Source: a virus. From it: DNA of 50,264 bases. The stretch's first letter is position 1. Each line of letters starts with the position of its first letter. The translations under genes and the position numbers were made by a program. Positions 18,201 to 25,425 of this stretch are shown in pieces. Location of the stretch: positions 1 to 50,264 of IMG/VR virus record IMGVR_UViG_3300028376_000009; one strand, written 5' to 3'. The notes beneath the pieces were generated by a model, which was not told the DNA's origin, did not search any database, and worked only from the letters and a program-made list of their open reading frames with translations.

Positions 18201-18814
18201 AACACGCCACTGAAAGCACTGGGGTTTGGACGATGGCGCGAAGCGCTGGTATTATTTGGTTTGGATCCTCAAACACCAGCTCAAGTAGCGGAGGTAGTAT
18301 GGGCTCATCGTCAGCAGGCTCAAGTACAGTAGGTAGTAGCACTGGTGGTAGTAGCGCGGGCGGTGGTAGTAGCACTGGTGGTAGTACTACACCACCGTCA
18401 GCAGGCTCAAGTAAAGATACGGCCGTTGTTCCAGCGCCATGGCTTGGAACTGACAAGTACACCGCCCTCTTTGTTGAGGAGCAGCCAGAGGTTATATTCA
18501 GTGATCATTTTGATGTCTACGTTGGAGGTAGGGAAACCCGTAAACGGTTGGACCGTAGGTTCTTTGCAGTGTGTGAACCTGGAACAATCAAAGTTGTGGG
18601 CGTTGTTCCAGACCAACCTGAAAGCGTTGGTGTTATGATTGATGCTGAGAGACAAGAGCTTGTCGTAAGAACACGACGTTGGTTCTCTAAAGTAAAGCGC
18701 GTATCAGGACGTATCAGCGGTACACGTCTTGGCTTTAAACATCTTCGATTCCCAACTAAATCACAGGCTGATTTCGAGGCTAATGAAACATGGATCAAGA
18801 GGGGTAATAGCTAA
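15209..18814 (+). CDS. Large structural protein with eight Cys-pair repeats
   Basis: 1201 residues. Between residues ~110 and ~775 there are eight copies of a helix (LAxxLxQ-like) followed by a cysteine, a short N/E-rich loop and a second cysteine often followed by proline. Cysteine pairs are near 130/141, 253/264, 326/337, 436/449, 576/588, 639/653, 703/715 and 756/773. Residues ~1021-1069 form a Ser/Gly linker. The C-terminal ~130 residues are basic and beta-rich. Location between tail and glycosyltransferase genes and the repeated architecture suggest an exposed tail fibre or adhesin. No known domain is recognised, so the function is inferred. Confidence 0.7.
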   Translation: MEPKNPSHRNEDCRTDDFFPEVCYPKNDTYWKRLTVCDEQGDFCEMDLSGLRRPNATPLKETEGNPGTKVGNDPVSVGCPAPYSGAVTVDIPEDQFVRFIADARDTVAIDEARQFVNNLANLFAQTQLNCYAENEAQTADCPAAPTNESLHTSADTSTTVAAGLFKVKLGSVGLAQGEEERLAVREDTSDVGDYIIQLNIDAPNFFKINGYVAGLAQYNTPVSETVAYADLHALDLEEANSTAQSRAFAGLDCVYGNEAVTLYCPNDTDGVAPVQTAGTPVATAPAHSFTYRLVDIEDGPVQDPDQTGLDSLTVRARDLAVTLLQCVWWSKSVSVSCPLLDVTTPTCTPGTGVCDLGGAEGDKNRPPDPVFIADTTENDVNYSPLQPSSTTVARGQYKTLLTFPQGTDPLIFPELSDNAAELTEKAVALAQALVQCRYENNAYSGAAECCPDGSTIPNLVNATVNLVNPGATVNMATDPPTVTCDTTQKTDYTMTDQSAEIAPPLGGFWEPFEEIKFPLNIDKGEIIRVVSNPILDLVSEELEHVEYMVNNGNPQALKVEMDQAALDSVCAASAICFWGNEALVAAHCDPTQPNNALRAQDYEDSTPSDLIPANTFINTTGKYQVQELAVTVALASRVCQPKLVGNIGVALPCATPTSDQALKVVYWPNASIEPTIAADTFLDVDVCAATELALAVAIATKLCAYTNNEVTSEDCPTGTTSQTPKITLFKGTIIDYTITADPTGTAQTLANASRICTAITGDSDNPFEEEVSCGLKLTGAYTQEAGAPNINSIEWSVTSGDVKHENSEDTAAAYSGGNTTSYDLYKPHFYASFAVDEAGFQIPNTTITVEQSATKTSTDFTILDTTGYLYIGSFVDFGPTVTNTTTGVTNGQIVVANAICAPDPYKYSLKQTQQFEGYPLTSESNNTKTVTFSALYVHDAILGGEPIASVPTPYIYAEGDSFHVNLEVDADQVPKSVTIEKTGSASLPANTTTNKYFKHATESTGVWTMARSAGIIWFGSSNTSSSSGGSMGSSSAGSSTVGSSTGGSSAGGGSSTGGSTTPPSAGSSKDTAVVPAPWLGTDKYTALFVEEQPEVIFSDHFDVYVGGRETRKRLDRRFFAVCEPGTIKVVGVVPDQPESVGVMIDAERQELVVRTRRWFSKVKRVSGRISGTRLGFKHLRFPTKSQADFEANETWIKRGNS

Positions 18815-19860
18815 TGTCATTAGGGTCATCAAAAAGTTCGTCATCAAGCGCGTCCCAAAGTAGCGCGTCCCAAAGTAGCGCTTCCCAAAGTAGCGCGTCC
18901 CAAAGTAGCGCTTCCCAAAGTAGCGCGCCCCAAAGTAGTGCGTACCAAAGTAGCGCGTCCCAAAGTAGCGCTTCCCAAAGTAGCGCTTCCTCCTCTGTAT
19001 GCAGTCCGGAGCATACAACGTACTGCGCGGTGTTTTCTGGTAACGCAGTGACTCTTACAGGTAGCTTGAGTTCGGGGCTTTTCACAGGAACCTGGACTGA
19101 CTCCGATGAGGTGACACATACCGCAGAGTTAGCTTGGGTTGGCTGGGCTTGGGGTTTCTCTTCTGGTGATGGCACGCACACTTCTACATATATAACCATG
19201 TACAGGTGCGATCCCACTATTAGTTATGGTTCTATAACAATAACATTAGGTGCATGTGCGACTACCAGCGATAGTAGTAGTAGCACGGCTGGTAGTAGCA
19301 CGGGTTCCGCATCCTCAAGCTCGGCCTGTGACTGCTCTAATTACGTGTTGGGGGCTGGCGATTTTGTTGGTGTGAATCGAGACTATCGCACGGGCTACGA
19401 CATAGGTTCCTCCGTTAGTAGTAGGGCTCCGGATGACACATACGCAACAGTATCAAATGGTTTTGATGTTTGTGACGTGGCAGTGATTGAATTCAAGATG
19501 ACTTGCGACAACGACACTAACCAAGACCCAACCCAACCCAAACCTTCCATGACGATCACACTTGACGAGTCGACATCAGGTCTACAATTAACATGGCAAG
19601 ACGACCTGCCACAGGATGGTGAGTATGTCGAGAGCAACCCTATTATTGGTGTGATAGATTTTGCTAGTGGTGTAATAGCCATAACAGGGCCCGTCGCACC
19701 AAGAGGAAGCGGCACCACAACAGTTACACTTAACTTTACACCGAACGCTAACTGTATCACACAGATCGACGTTTCCGGTAGCTGCTATACCACAGCCTAT
19801 AGTAATAGAGACCTGATATTGCGGCACTCAGATACCAACTTGTTTACTGTCGTGAACTAA
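18814..19860 (+). CDS. Serine-rich repeat surface protein (adhesin/tail fibre candidate)
   Basis: 348 residues. Starts in TAATG overlap with the previous gene. Residues 12-61 are ten SASQS-type pentapeptides; a second Ser/Thr/Gly-rich linker spans about residues 152-171. Between and after these are two beta-rich domains with paired cysteines (CSPEHTTYC, and CDCSNYVLG later). There is no predicted signal peptide. The layout, rigid beta domains on flexible serine linkers, fits a tail-associated adhesin. The serine runs could also be glycosylated, since sugar-transferase genes follow. Confidence 0.65.
   Translation: MSLGSSKSSSSSASQSSASQSSASQSSASQSSASQSSAPQSSAYQSSASQSSASQSSASSSVCSPEHTTYCAVFSGNAVTLTGSLSSGLFTGTWTDSDEVTHTAELAWVGWAWGFSSGDGTHTSTYITMYRCDPTISYGSITITLGACATTSDSSSSTAGSSTGSASSSSACDCSNYVLGAGDFVGVNRDYRTGYDIGSSVSSRAPDDTYATVSNGFDVCDVAVIEFKMTCDNDTNQDPTQPKPSMTITLDESTSGLQLTWQDDLPQDGEYVESNPIIGVIDFASGVIAITGPVAPRGSGTTTVTLNFTPNANCITQIDVSGSCYTTAYSNRDLILRHSDTNLFTVVN
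18847..18996 (+). repeat. Ten 15-bp tandem repeats coding SASQS
   Basis: Unit is AGC GCG TCC CAA AGT (alternating GCG/GCT), ten copies in frame, with single changes giving SAPQS and SAYQS and a final SASSS. Because the unit is 15 bases, gain or loss of copies keeps the frame and changes only linker length. Confidence 0.95.
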
Positions 19861-19889
19861 GATGCCAACCTGTAAGTTACAGAAAACGG

Positions 19890-19918
19890 TTGCTTTTGGC
19901 TTTTGTTTAGTGTAACAA
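19890..19918 (+). promoter_or_regulatory. Sigma-70-like promoter giving a leaderless message
   Basis: TTGCTT (19890-19895), 17-base spacer, TAACAA (19913-19918) preceded by TG. The ATG at 19925 begins six bases after the -10 box, so transcription would start at the A of ATG. Confidence 0.6.
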
Positions 19919-19924
19919 TACAAA

Positions 19925-20920
19925 ATGCTTAAAGATTATTTTAGTAAGGTCGTTATACTGTCCCTAAAGGGCGCGAAAAAGCGATCGGAGGCTTCCTTGA
20001 AAGCAATGTACGACCGTGGGCTCATCGAGACTTACGCGGACGTAACAGTTACAGAAGCTATTCGTGGAGACGAGTTATTACCTTCAGCCTGGTGGCGCGC
20101 TGGCAATGGAGCGTGGGGTTGCTTGTGTACACACATCCGCGTCTTACAGGATGCTTGGATTGAGGGCGTGTCGAATGTTTTGATATTGGAAGATGATGTG
20201 TGTTGGGTGGATAACGCTAAAACCGTTTTGGATGAAGTGATGCCAAAGATTCCCAAGGGCTGGAGCCAGTGCTACCTGGGCGGCCAACACCGGAACGTGC
20301 CGATTGTTCTGAACGATAAATGGGTACAAGGTACCAGCATCAACCGTACGCATGCATACGCTGTCACGCGTGAGGCCATACCACACATATTGCAACACAT
20401 CCAGTTTGCGCCTGATTATATTCACGCGCACGAGGTCCGGCACATTGACCACCAGTATGAGGTCGCCCATACGCGCCGTGATTGGAAAGTAGTTTGTCCA
20501 AACTATTGGTTAGCAGGACAGGAAGCCAATCAATCACAGATCAACGGACGCACCCACTTGAGAATGTGGTGGGACTGGTTTGATCAACGCTTGGACTACT
20601 CACCCATTGTTGTGTTAGACTCTGAACAAGATTATAAAGTACACAAGCATTCCATATTTTTGAACGATGATATGCGCACAGTAACAGTACTTCGAGACTC
20701 AGCGCACCCACCCTCACTCAGACAAGCCATACACTCCACGCGTAGGGACGCGTGGATACGGAGACGCTTGCCCGCAATACTAAAGACTTCCACAGTTTTC
20801 AACGAGTTACCCAAGGATGAATTGATCACAATACCATTCGCACAACTCACCAACACAGAGTCGAAGACGTGGACGAACCCAGAAAGATTCAAGTACGAAA
20901 AAATGGATGTAGACAGTTAA
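19925..20920 (+). CDS. Glycosyltransferase, family 25-like
   Basis: 331 residues. The N-terminal strand KVVILSLKGAKKR and the LEDD motif at 88-91 (NVLILEDDVCWVD) match GT25-type transferases, in which the acidic pair binds the metal and sugar nucleotide. GAWGCLCTHIRVLQDA around 62-77 corresponds to the conserved block before the motif. GT25 enzymes add galactose or related sugars to lipooligosaccharide or protein. Here the acceptor may be phage virion protein or host surface sugar; this is unknown. First gene of a three-gene cassette with small gaps. Confidence 0.75.
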   Translation: MLKDYFSKVVILSLKGAKKRSEASLKAMYDRGLIETYADVTVTEAIRGDELLPSAWWRAGNGAWGCLCTHIRVLQDAWIEGVSNVLILEDDVCWVDNAKTVLDEVMPKIPKGWSQCYLGGQHRNVPIVLNDKWVQGTSINRTHAYAVTREAIPHILQHIQFAPDYIHAHEVRHIDHQYEVAHTRRDWKVVCPNYWLAGQEANQSQINGRTHLRMWWDWFDQRLDYSPIVVLDSEQDYKVHKHSIFLNDDMRTVTVLRDSAHPPSLRQAIHSTRRDAWIRRRLPAILKTSTVFNELPKDELITIPFAQLTNTESKTWTNPERFKYEKMDVDS

Positions 20921-20923
20921 ATT

Positions 20924-21556
20924 ATGAACGAAAATGTAAACAACTTAGAACAACTTGCAGCTTTCAAGTGGAAGGCTGTGGTAATATCACCCGAAAGATT
21001 CAAGCAACGTAGGGAGCTATTTTATAAACGCATAAACGCAGCTGACACCATGCTAGCCAATCGCGTTGAATGGTTTAAAGGTCAAGAGATACAGGAGAGA
21101 ATAATTCCTGCTCACTTTCCAAAGTCTAGGCGACACCCTCATTTCTACTTGGCCACAATTGCACACAGAGATATAATTGAAACAGCTTATGTACAGGGTT
21201 ACGATTACCTGTTTGTTTTAGAGGACGACGCATATATCAGCGATGACTTTGATAAAGTTTTGGATCTGACGCTCCGGTATGTTCCCAAGTGCTGGAAAGC
21301 CATCATGCTCACAGGTGGATACCGTAAACAGGTGGGGGACCATGTTTACCGTGCCTTTCGCAGCTTCGGTGCTCACGGCTACCTTTTGAGTAGGCCTGGC
21401 ATGCTACGCGTGTGGTCGCACCTTGATTATGAACACAGGAGTGTAGTCGACCAGGCCTTTGCAACACTACGCCGCCGTGAAGCAGAATACTTTGCACCTC
21501 ACAAGCCTATAGTTTTCGAGGATAGAAGCAGACTACAAGGCGGAAAGGATACTTAA
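20924..21556 (+). CDS. Glycosyltransferase, family 25-like (short)
   Basis: 210 residues with KAVVISPERFKQRRELF near the N-terminus and LEDD at 99-102 (YLFVLEDDAYISDDFDKVL), the GT25 core. It has only the core part of the fold. It starts three bases after the preceding transferase and is probably a diverged second copy with a different donor or acceptor. No Shine-Dalgarno. Confidence 0.72.
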   Translation: MNENVNNLEQLAAFKWKAVVISPERFKQRRELFYKRINAADTMLANRVEWFKGQEIQERIIPAHFPKSRRHPHFYLATIAHRDIIETAYVQGYDYLFVLEDDAYISDDFDKVLDLTLRYVPKCWKAIMLTGGYRKQVGDHVYRAFRSFGAHGYLLSRPGMLRVWSHLDYEHRSVVDQAFATLRRREAEYFAPHKPIVFEDRSRLQGGKDT

Positions 21557-21558
21557 CA

Positions 21559-22908
21559 ATGATACTGAGAGATAAGAAAATTGCATTTATACACATACCC
21601 AAGTGTGCGGGAACAATGGTAGAGACCAGAATGCTCGCCAGCGAAGGTTTCAACGTCGCTTTTGCGCACAATACGGATAACAAAACTAAAGCGCACTACC
21701 ACATTTACCAACAGGGATGGGATGGTTCCGATCATCATGCAACCCTTCAAGAGTTGGAGACGCGTTTCGACCTGACAGGTTGGCGTATATTCACGGTGGT
21801 AAGAGATCCATTGCAACGCCTGCTAAGTCAGTTCCTTCATCAGGTCGAGTACAGTTACAACAAAAGGCACCGGATCGCCGAAGTGACCTTCTATAATGAT
21901 TTAAACTTGGATGAGTGTATACGCACCAGTACCTTTGATCATGGAATCAAGTGCCCACGTCACGAGATGACGCAGTCTTCATTCATCAAGTCGGACAAGG
22001 GGCACGAGATTAGGATTCTTCAAGATGACAATCTGGATGAAGAGCTTGAGAATGAATTTCCAGATGTGTTCACTCCTGAAAACCGAATTCGTCGCGTTAA
22101 TGCCACAAAAAATAAAAAAGAGGCTATCAAGTATAGTGGTATTACCCTTCGGTATCTGTTGCGCGAGTTTGGTGTGGACTACGATCGTTTTGGTTTTGAA
22201 CGTCCTGAGTTGGAGTTTCCATTACTGGAGCGTACGGTGCATATGTACTGGCACGACGCTTACCAACGACCCCGTTTAGTCAAGGCGTGCATTCACTCGT
22301 GGAAACGTTTGAATAAAGGTTGGGACATAAAAGTATGGAGTGATGCCGATGAGTTTGTGAAGAGTTTGTGGCGCGTGCACAAGGGCCGTAAGATTGCAGC
22401 TTTCTCAGACATTTTGAGAATATCACTTCTGCATGAGTTTGGTGGTGTGTGGGCTGACGCAACATTGATGTGCTTGCAACCCTTGGACCACTGGATTGAT
22501 GACGCCCTGTCTGATGAAGGCCTGTTCTTGTTTGGTGACACCGAAGGTTTTGGTGGGTACTTCTTTGCAGCGCGAAAAGATGGTGAGGCTATAAAAGATA
22601 TATACAAACGCCTTCAAGCTTACTGGGAAAATCGTCAAGCTGCTGACCACTACTTTTGGATGAGCCACCACATACTGAATCACGTTAAAGACACTATGAT
22701 GACTAACATGCATAATTATGACTCAGCCTGGAGCCACTTCAACCTTGGCCCCCACACATTCAGTAACGACTACAACACACCCGCCGGAGACTTGTTCTTG
22801 AACAGGCTTTTAATAAACGCGCCTAAGATGTTAAAATTGTCGAGACACGTTGACATAAAGGAGGGGAGTAAACTTGATTTATTGATCAAGATGCAGGGCG
22901 TGAAATAG
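21559..22908 (+). CDS. Fusion: sulfotransferase + capsular polysaccharide-type glycosyltransferase
   Basis: 449 residues in two parts. Residues 1-~215: sulfotransferase fold, with IPKCAGT (13-19) as the 5'-phosphosulfate-binding loop for PAPS and VRDPLQRLLSQF (81-92) as the 3'-phosphate motif. Residues ~225-449: RTVHMYWHDA, CIHSWKR and FSDILRISLLHEFGGVWADATL (282-303), the signature of capsular-polysaccharide-synthesis transferases (Caps_synth/GT32-like). The usual DxD appears as AD-A, so sugar-nucleotide binding may be altered. The two activities, sulfation and glycosylation, in one chain suggest a sulfated glycan. It belongs to the three-gene cassette. Confidence 0.72.
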   Translation: MILRDKKIAFIHIPKCAGTMVETRMLASEGFNVAFAHNTDNKTKAHYHIYQQGWDGSDHHATLQELETRFDLTGWRIFTVVRDPLQRLLSQFLHQVEYSYNKRHRIAEVTFYNDLNLDECIRTSTFDHGIKCPRHEMTQSSFIKSDKGHEIRILQDDNLDEELENEFPDVFTPENRIRRVNATKNKKEAIKYSGITLRYLLREFGVDYDRFGFERPELEFPLLERTVHMYWHDAYQRPRLVKACIHSWKRLNKGWDIKVWSDADEFVKSLWRVHKGRKIAAFSDILRISLLHEFGGVWADATLMCLQPLDHWIDDALSDEGLFLFGDTEGFGGYFFAARKDGEAIKDIYKRLQAYWENRQAADHYFWMSHHILNHVKDTMMTNMHNYDSAWSHFNLGPHTFSNDYNTPAGDLFLNRLLINAPKMLKLSRHVDIKEGSKLDLLIKMQGVK

Positions 22909-22911
22909 TGC

Positions 22912-22939
22912 TTGACAAGAAAGGCACAACAAGTAAACC
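22912..22939 (+). promoter_or_regulatory. Promoter with leaderless geometry
   Basis: TTGACA (22912-22917), 16-base spacer, TAAACC (22934-22939), then six bases to the ATG at 22946. The -10 box is weak but the position matches the other promoters. Confidence 0.5.
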
Positions 22940-22945
22940 AGACTT

Positions 22946-23803
22946 ATGATTCAAGAATTAATTTTAGCTTCTCTTTGTGCTGCAGGATTTATCACTAGTT
23001 GGAACTCGACCAACATCAAAGCCCGTGTGTTGGGTGTGTGTTTCCCATCCCTCAGAAACAAGCCTGTTGAGCAGGTGGAGGATGAACTGCACTTGCGCTT
23101 CGGTACTTTTGGAGAGTTACTCAACTGCCCTTACTGCTTTAGCAGCTGGGTAGGTTTGGCACTGTTCAGCCTGTTCTATTTTACTGCCCCAAGCATCTCC
23201 GTGTTCGTGAGTGCGTTCTTGATCCCTCCGGCGATCATTCACGCACTAGGAGTCTTCTCTCCAGAGCCAATGTCTGAGGAACAACCTGACGCGAGTATTG
23301 CGGAAGAACCATCCGGCGAGAACCTGATAGACCCTTTTGCCAAGGCCGTTCAAGTCCCAGCGTCGGATTACAAGGTAGGCTCACAAGGTGGTGCGTATAG
23401 ATTTACCGCACCGTTTGATGTTCAAAAGCGTATTCTAGCGATCAAGGATGATCCAAAAAAGCACCGCGAGAACCTCATCAGAAACTCTTTGTTGTTGGGC
23501 CTACTGAACCAACCTGATAGTTGTCCCGACCAAGCCTGTCGTGATATTTCTGACGCCTATAAGAAAGAGCTGAAACATATGGAGAGCGCTTACAAGAAGG
23601 ACCCCCAGAAATGTCCAAAGTGCACCCGAGGAAGTATTGTGAACAAGTACTTCTTTATGCTCTACGACATCATGGGCGAGCAGGAAGTCAGCTTCGCCAA
23701 CCCTAAAACTCAAACTAAAGAACAATTAGATGCAGAAAGTTACACCACCGAGCCAGAGGCAGAGTTTGAATTGGAAGATACCAAATTACCGACCGAAGAC
23801 TAA
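22946..23803 (+). CDS. Membrane protein of the DUF1360 type
   Basis: 285 residues. The N-terminal segment (ELILASLCAAGFITSW) is hydrophobic, a second region (CPYCFSSWVGLALFSLFYFTA) contains the CxxCxxxWxG-like signature seen in DUF1360 membrane proteins, and a third hydrophobic stretch follows (SVFVSAFLIPPAIIHALGV). The C-terminal ~170 residues are soluble and include a CPKC motif. The role is unknown. It stands between the sugar cassette and the sigma factor, with its own promoter. Confidence 0.6.
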   Translation: MIQELILASLCAAGFITSWNSTNIKARVLGVCFPSLRNKPVEQVEDELHLRFGTFGELLNCPYCFSSWVGLALFSLFYFTAPSISVFVSAFLIPPAIIHALGVFSPEPMSEEQPDASIAEEPSGENLIDPFAKAVQVPASDYKVGSQGGAYRFTAPFDVQKRILAIKDDPKKHRENLIRNSLLLGLLNQPDSCPDQACRDISDAYKKELKHMESAYKKDPQKCPKCTRGSIVNKYFFMLYDIMGEQEVSFANPKTQTKEQLDAESYTTEPEAEFELEDTKLPTED

Positions 23804-23815
23804 AACAAAAACAAC

Positions 23816-23839
23816 CACCCGCACAGGTTGCGGCGGGTG
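23816..23839 (+). terminator. Hairpin, possible weak terminator
   Basis: CACCCGC (23816-23822) pairs with GCGGGTG (23833-23839). It lacks a T-run, so it may only stabilise the 3' end of the membrane-protein message. Confidence 0.4.
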
Positions 23840-23860
23840 TCGTCGCCGACGTAAATAACA

Positions 23861-23890
23861 TTGCCAGACACGCAAAAATTGTGCTACGAT
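23861..23890 (+). promoter_or_regulatory. Sigma-70-like promoter for the sigma-factor gene
   Basis: TTGCCA (23861-23866), 18-base spacer, TACGAT (23885-23890) with an extended TG (23882-23883). The ATG at 23898 starts seven bases after the -10, so the message is probably leaderless. Confidence 0.6.
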
Positions 23891-23897
23891 TCTTCGC

Positions 23898-24641
23898 ATG
23901 CTTGAGACAGACGTAAAACAAACCAGCCCTTTAGACAGTGCTTATGAAAGCTGGAAGGTGGACCCATCACCTGGGGCTTTAAATTCTGTGGTGCGTGAAC
24001 TCAACCCTACCATCGACTTTACCCTTATAGGGTTGGGTGCCAAGGGTGACCCTGTGTTGACAGGAGAGGCACGACTGGTCGCGGCATCCGCCGTGCGTAA
24101 GTTTGACCCTGAGCGCGGTGCAGGTCTAAAGACTCACGTTAGCAACCAGCTCAAACAGATGCACCGCAAGGCGCGCCAGAATCGCACGTCGCTGCGCGTA
24201 CCGGAGCGGCATACCTTTGAGCAGCACGCGTTGTGGCGCGCCGAGCAGGACTTTATTGAAAAGAAAGGTCGGGAGCCCAGCCTTGCAGAACTGGGAGATT
24301 GGGCAGCCAGGTCAGTAGAGCATATTAAAAAGATTCGCCGCATCCCCAAGACTCTGAGCCAGAGTCAATCAGCAGGGTCGGACTCAGAGGGTGGGCCTAG
24401 GGAACCTGGTGACGATCGTCCTGATTACTTGAATGAGTCTATGGACTACGTTTACTACTCTCTGCCGCCAAAGGACCAGAAGATTTTTGAGTATATGACC
24501 GGCTATGGCGAGACAGCACAACTAGCCCCTGTTGAGATTGCCAAAAGAATGGGCGTCTCGCAGAGTCACATTTCACGTCGCTTTGCTGCGATGATGAATC
24601 AGCTGCATGACATTGACCTTCAACTACAGCGCACACAGTAA
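23898..24641 (+). CDS. RNA polymerase sigma-70-family factor
   Basis: 247 residues. Residues ~58-96 read like region 2 (ARLVAASAVRKFDPERGAGL...), ~98-150 like region 3 (RVPERH..., then EPSLAELGDWA), and ~183-236 like region 4, with a helix-turn-helix in VEIAKRMGVSQSHISRRFA. Region 1 is absent, as in alternative factors. It would redirect host RNA polymerase to phage promoters, probably late ones. It is embedded just before the baseplate operon. Its stop overlaps the next start (TAATG). Confidence 0.8.
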   Translation: MLETDVKQTSPLDSAYESWKVDPSPGALNSVVRELNPTIDFTLIGLGAKGDPVLTGEARLVAASAVRKFDPERGAGLKTHVSNQLKQMHRKARQNRTSLRVPERHTFEQHALWRAEQDFIEKKGREPSLAELGDWAARSVEHIKKIRRIPKTLSQSQSAGSDSEGGPREPGDDRPDYLNESMDYVYYSLPPKDQKIFEYMTGYGETAQLAPVEIAKRMGVSQSHISRRFAAMMNQLHDIDLQLQRTQ

Positions 24642-25006
24642 TGATTGAATCTGAAAAAATGAATGTGTTGCTCCACGACCACCGCGAACAAATGCGTCTT
24701 GGCAAAACTCGATCACGGTTTGCGTCTGAGCTCTTGGGGGACTCGTTTCGCACGCAGGACGCCACTAATCGCTCATCGAGGAACGATATGGGCCAGAAGA
24801 TGAAAGAGATTTTTGACAAGCCACCAGGTACGCAAGTATCCCTTACGTTGGACTCATTCAACTTCTCTCAGGAGTTTGCGTTGCACCGCGACTTTCGATC
24901 GCGCTATGCGTCAACCCCCGCGCTTCGCCGCCGAGGTGTTGCCAGCGCAAGACAAAAACACTTTATTGGAAGAGTCTTTCACAAGTACGTTCAACCCTCT
25001 GGATAA
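24641..25006 (+). CDS. Hypothetical baseplate-operon protein, 121 aa
   Basis: Coupled to the sigma gene by TAATG overlap. Very basic and helical (HREQMRLGKTRSRFASELLGD). No family is recognised. It could be a baseplate wedge part or an RNA-polymerase-associated protein; neither can be chosen from sequence alone. Confidence 0.55.
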   Translation: MIESEKMNVLLHDHREQMRLGKTRSRFASELLGDSFRTQDATNRSSRNDMGQKMKEIFDKPPGTQVSLTLDSFNFSQEFALHRDFRSRYASTPALRRRGVASARQKHFIGRVFHKYVQPSG

Positions 25007-25008
25007 TA

Positions 25009-25425
25009 ATGAGAAACGGTATTAAAGTAAATTTCGCACAACGCTTCAAGCCAGCCAGCATTGACTTCTCAGCGTTGGTCACAGGCTTTGATGCTGTAGC
25101 ACAAAACGGCCTGATTAACATTGGCACGCGGCAGGGTTCCGACGCACTGGACGACTTGCGAGGTACCAGCCTGTTCTCTGCGGCCACCGTTGGCCAGCTT
25201 GTGGATGCTGGAGAGCGCGACCACGCCACCGCCCTTGCCGCCGAGCGCACCCGTTTTTTCCTCCGCAACCAGGAAGATATTGAGAACATTACAGACCCCG
25301 CAGAACAGATTAGTGAGGTTGGATTGGAAGTTTCTGAGGTTGACCTAATGCAGATTGTATTCAATGCTTACTTTATAAATATAAACGAAGAGGTGGTTGG
25401 ATCCCCTCTGGTAGAAATCCTATGA
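25009..25425 (+). CDS. Baseplate wedge protein candidate (gp25/W-like)
   Basis: 138 residues, starting two bases after the preceding stop. Small size and position ahead of a J-like protein fit the W/gp25 wedge subunit. The sequence (NGIKVNFAQRFKPASIDFSAL, then EVDLMQIVFNAYFININEE) does not show an unmistakable motif. Overlaps the next start by four bases. Confidence 0.42.
   Translation: MRNGIKVNFAQRFKPASIDFSALVTGFDAVAQNGLINIGTRQGSDALDDLRGTSLFSAATVGQLVDAGERDHATALAAERTRFFLRNQEDIENITDPAEQISEVGLEVSEVDLMQIVFNAYFININEEVVGSPLVEIL

Noticed and set aside
18847-18996. Possible CRISPR-like array
   Set aside because: The 15-base units are directly contiguous with no spacers and encode an in-frame peptide repeat.
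18795-19217. Minus-strand frame with repeated LLWEALLWDALLW-type residues
   Set aside because: It is the reverse reading of the SASQS-coding repeat on the plus strand; the plus frame is coupled to its upstream gene and continues far beyond the repeat.
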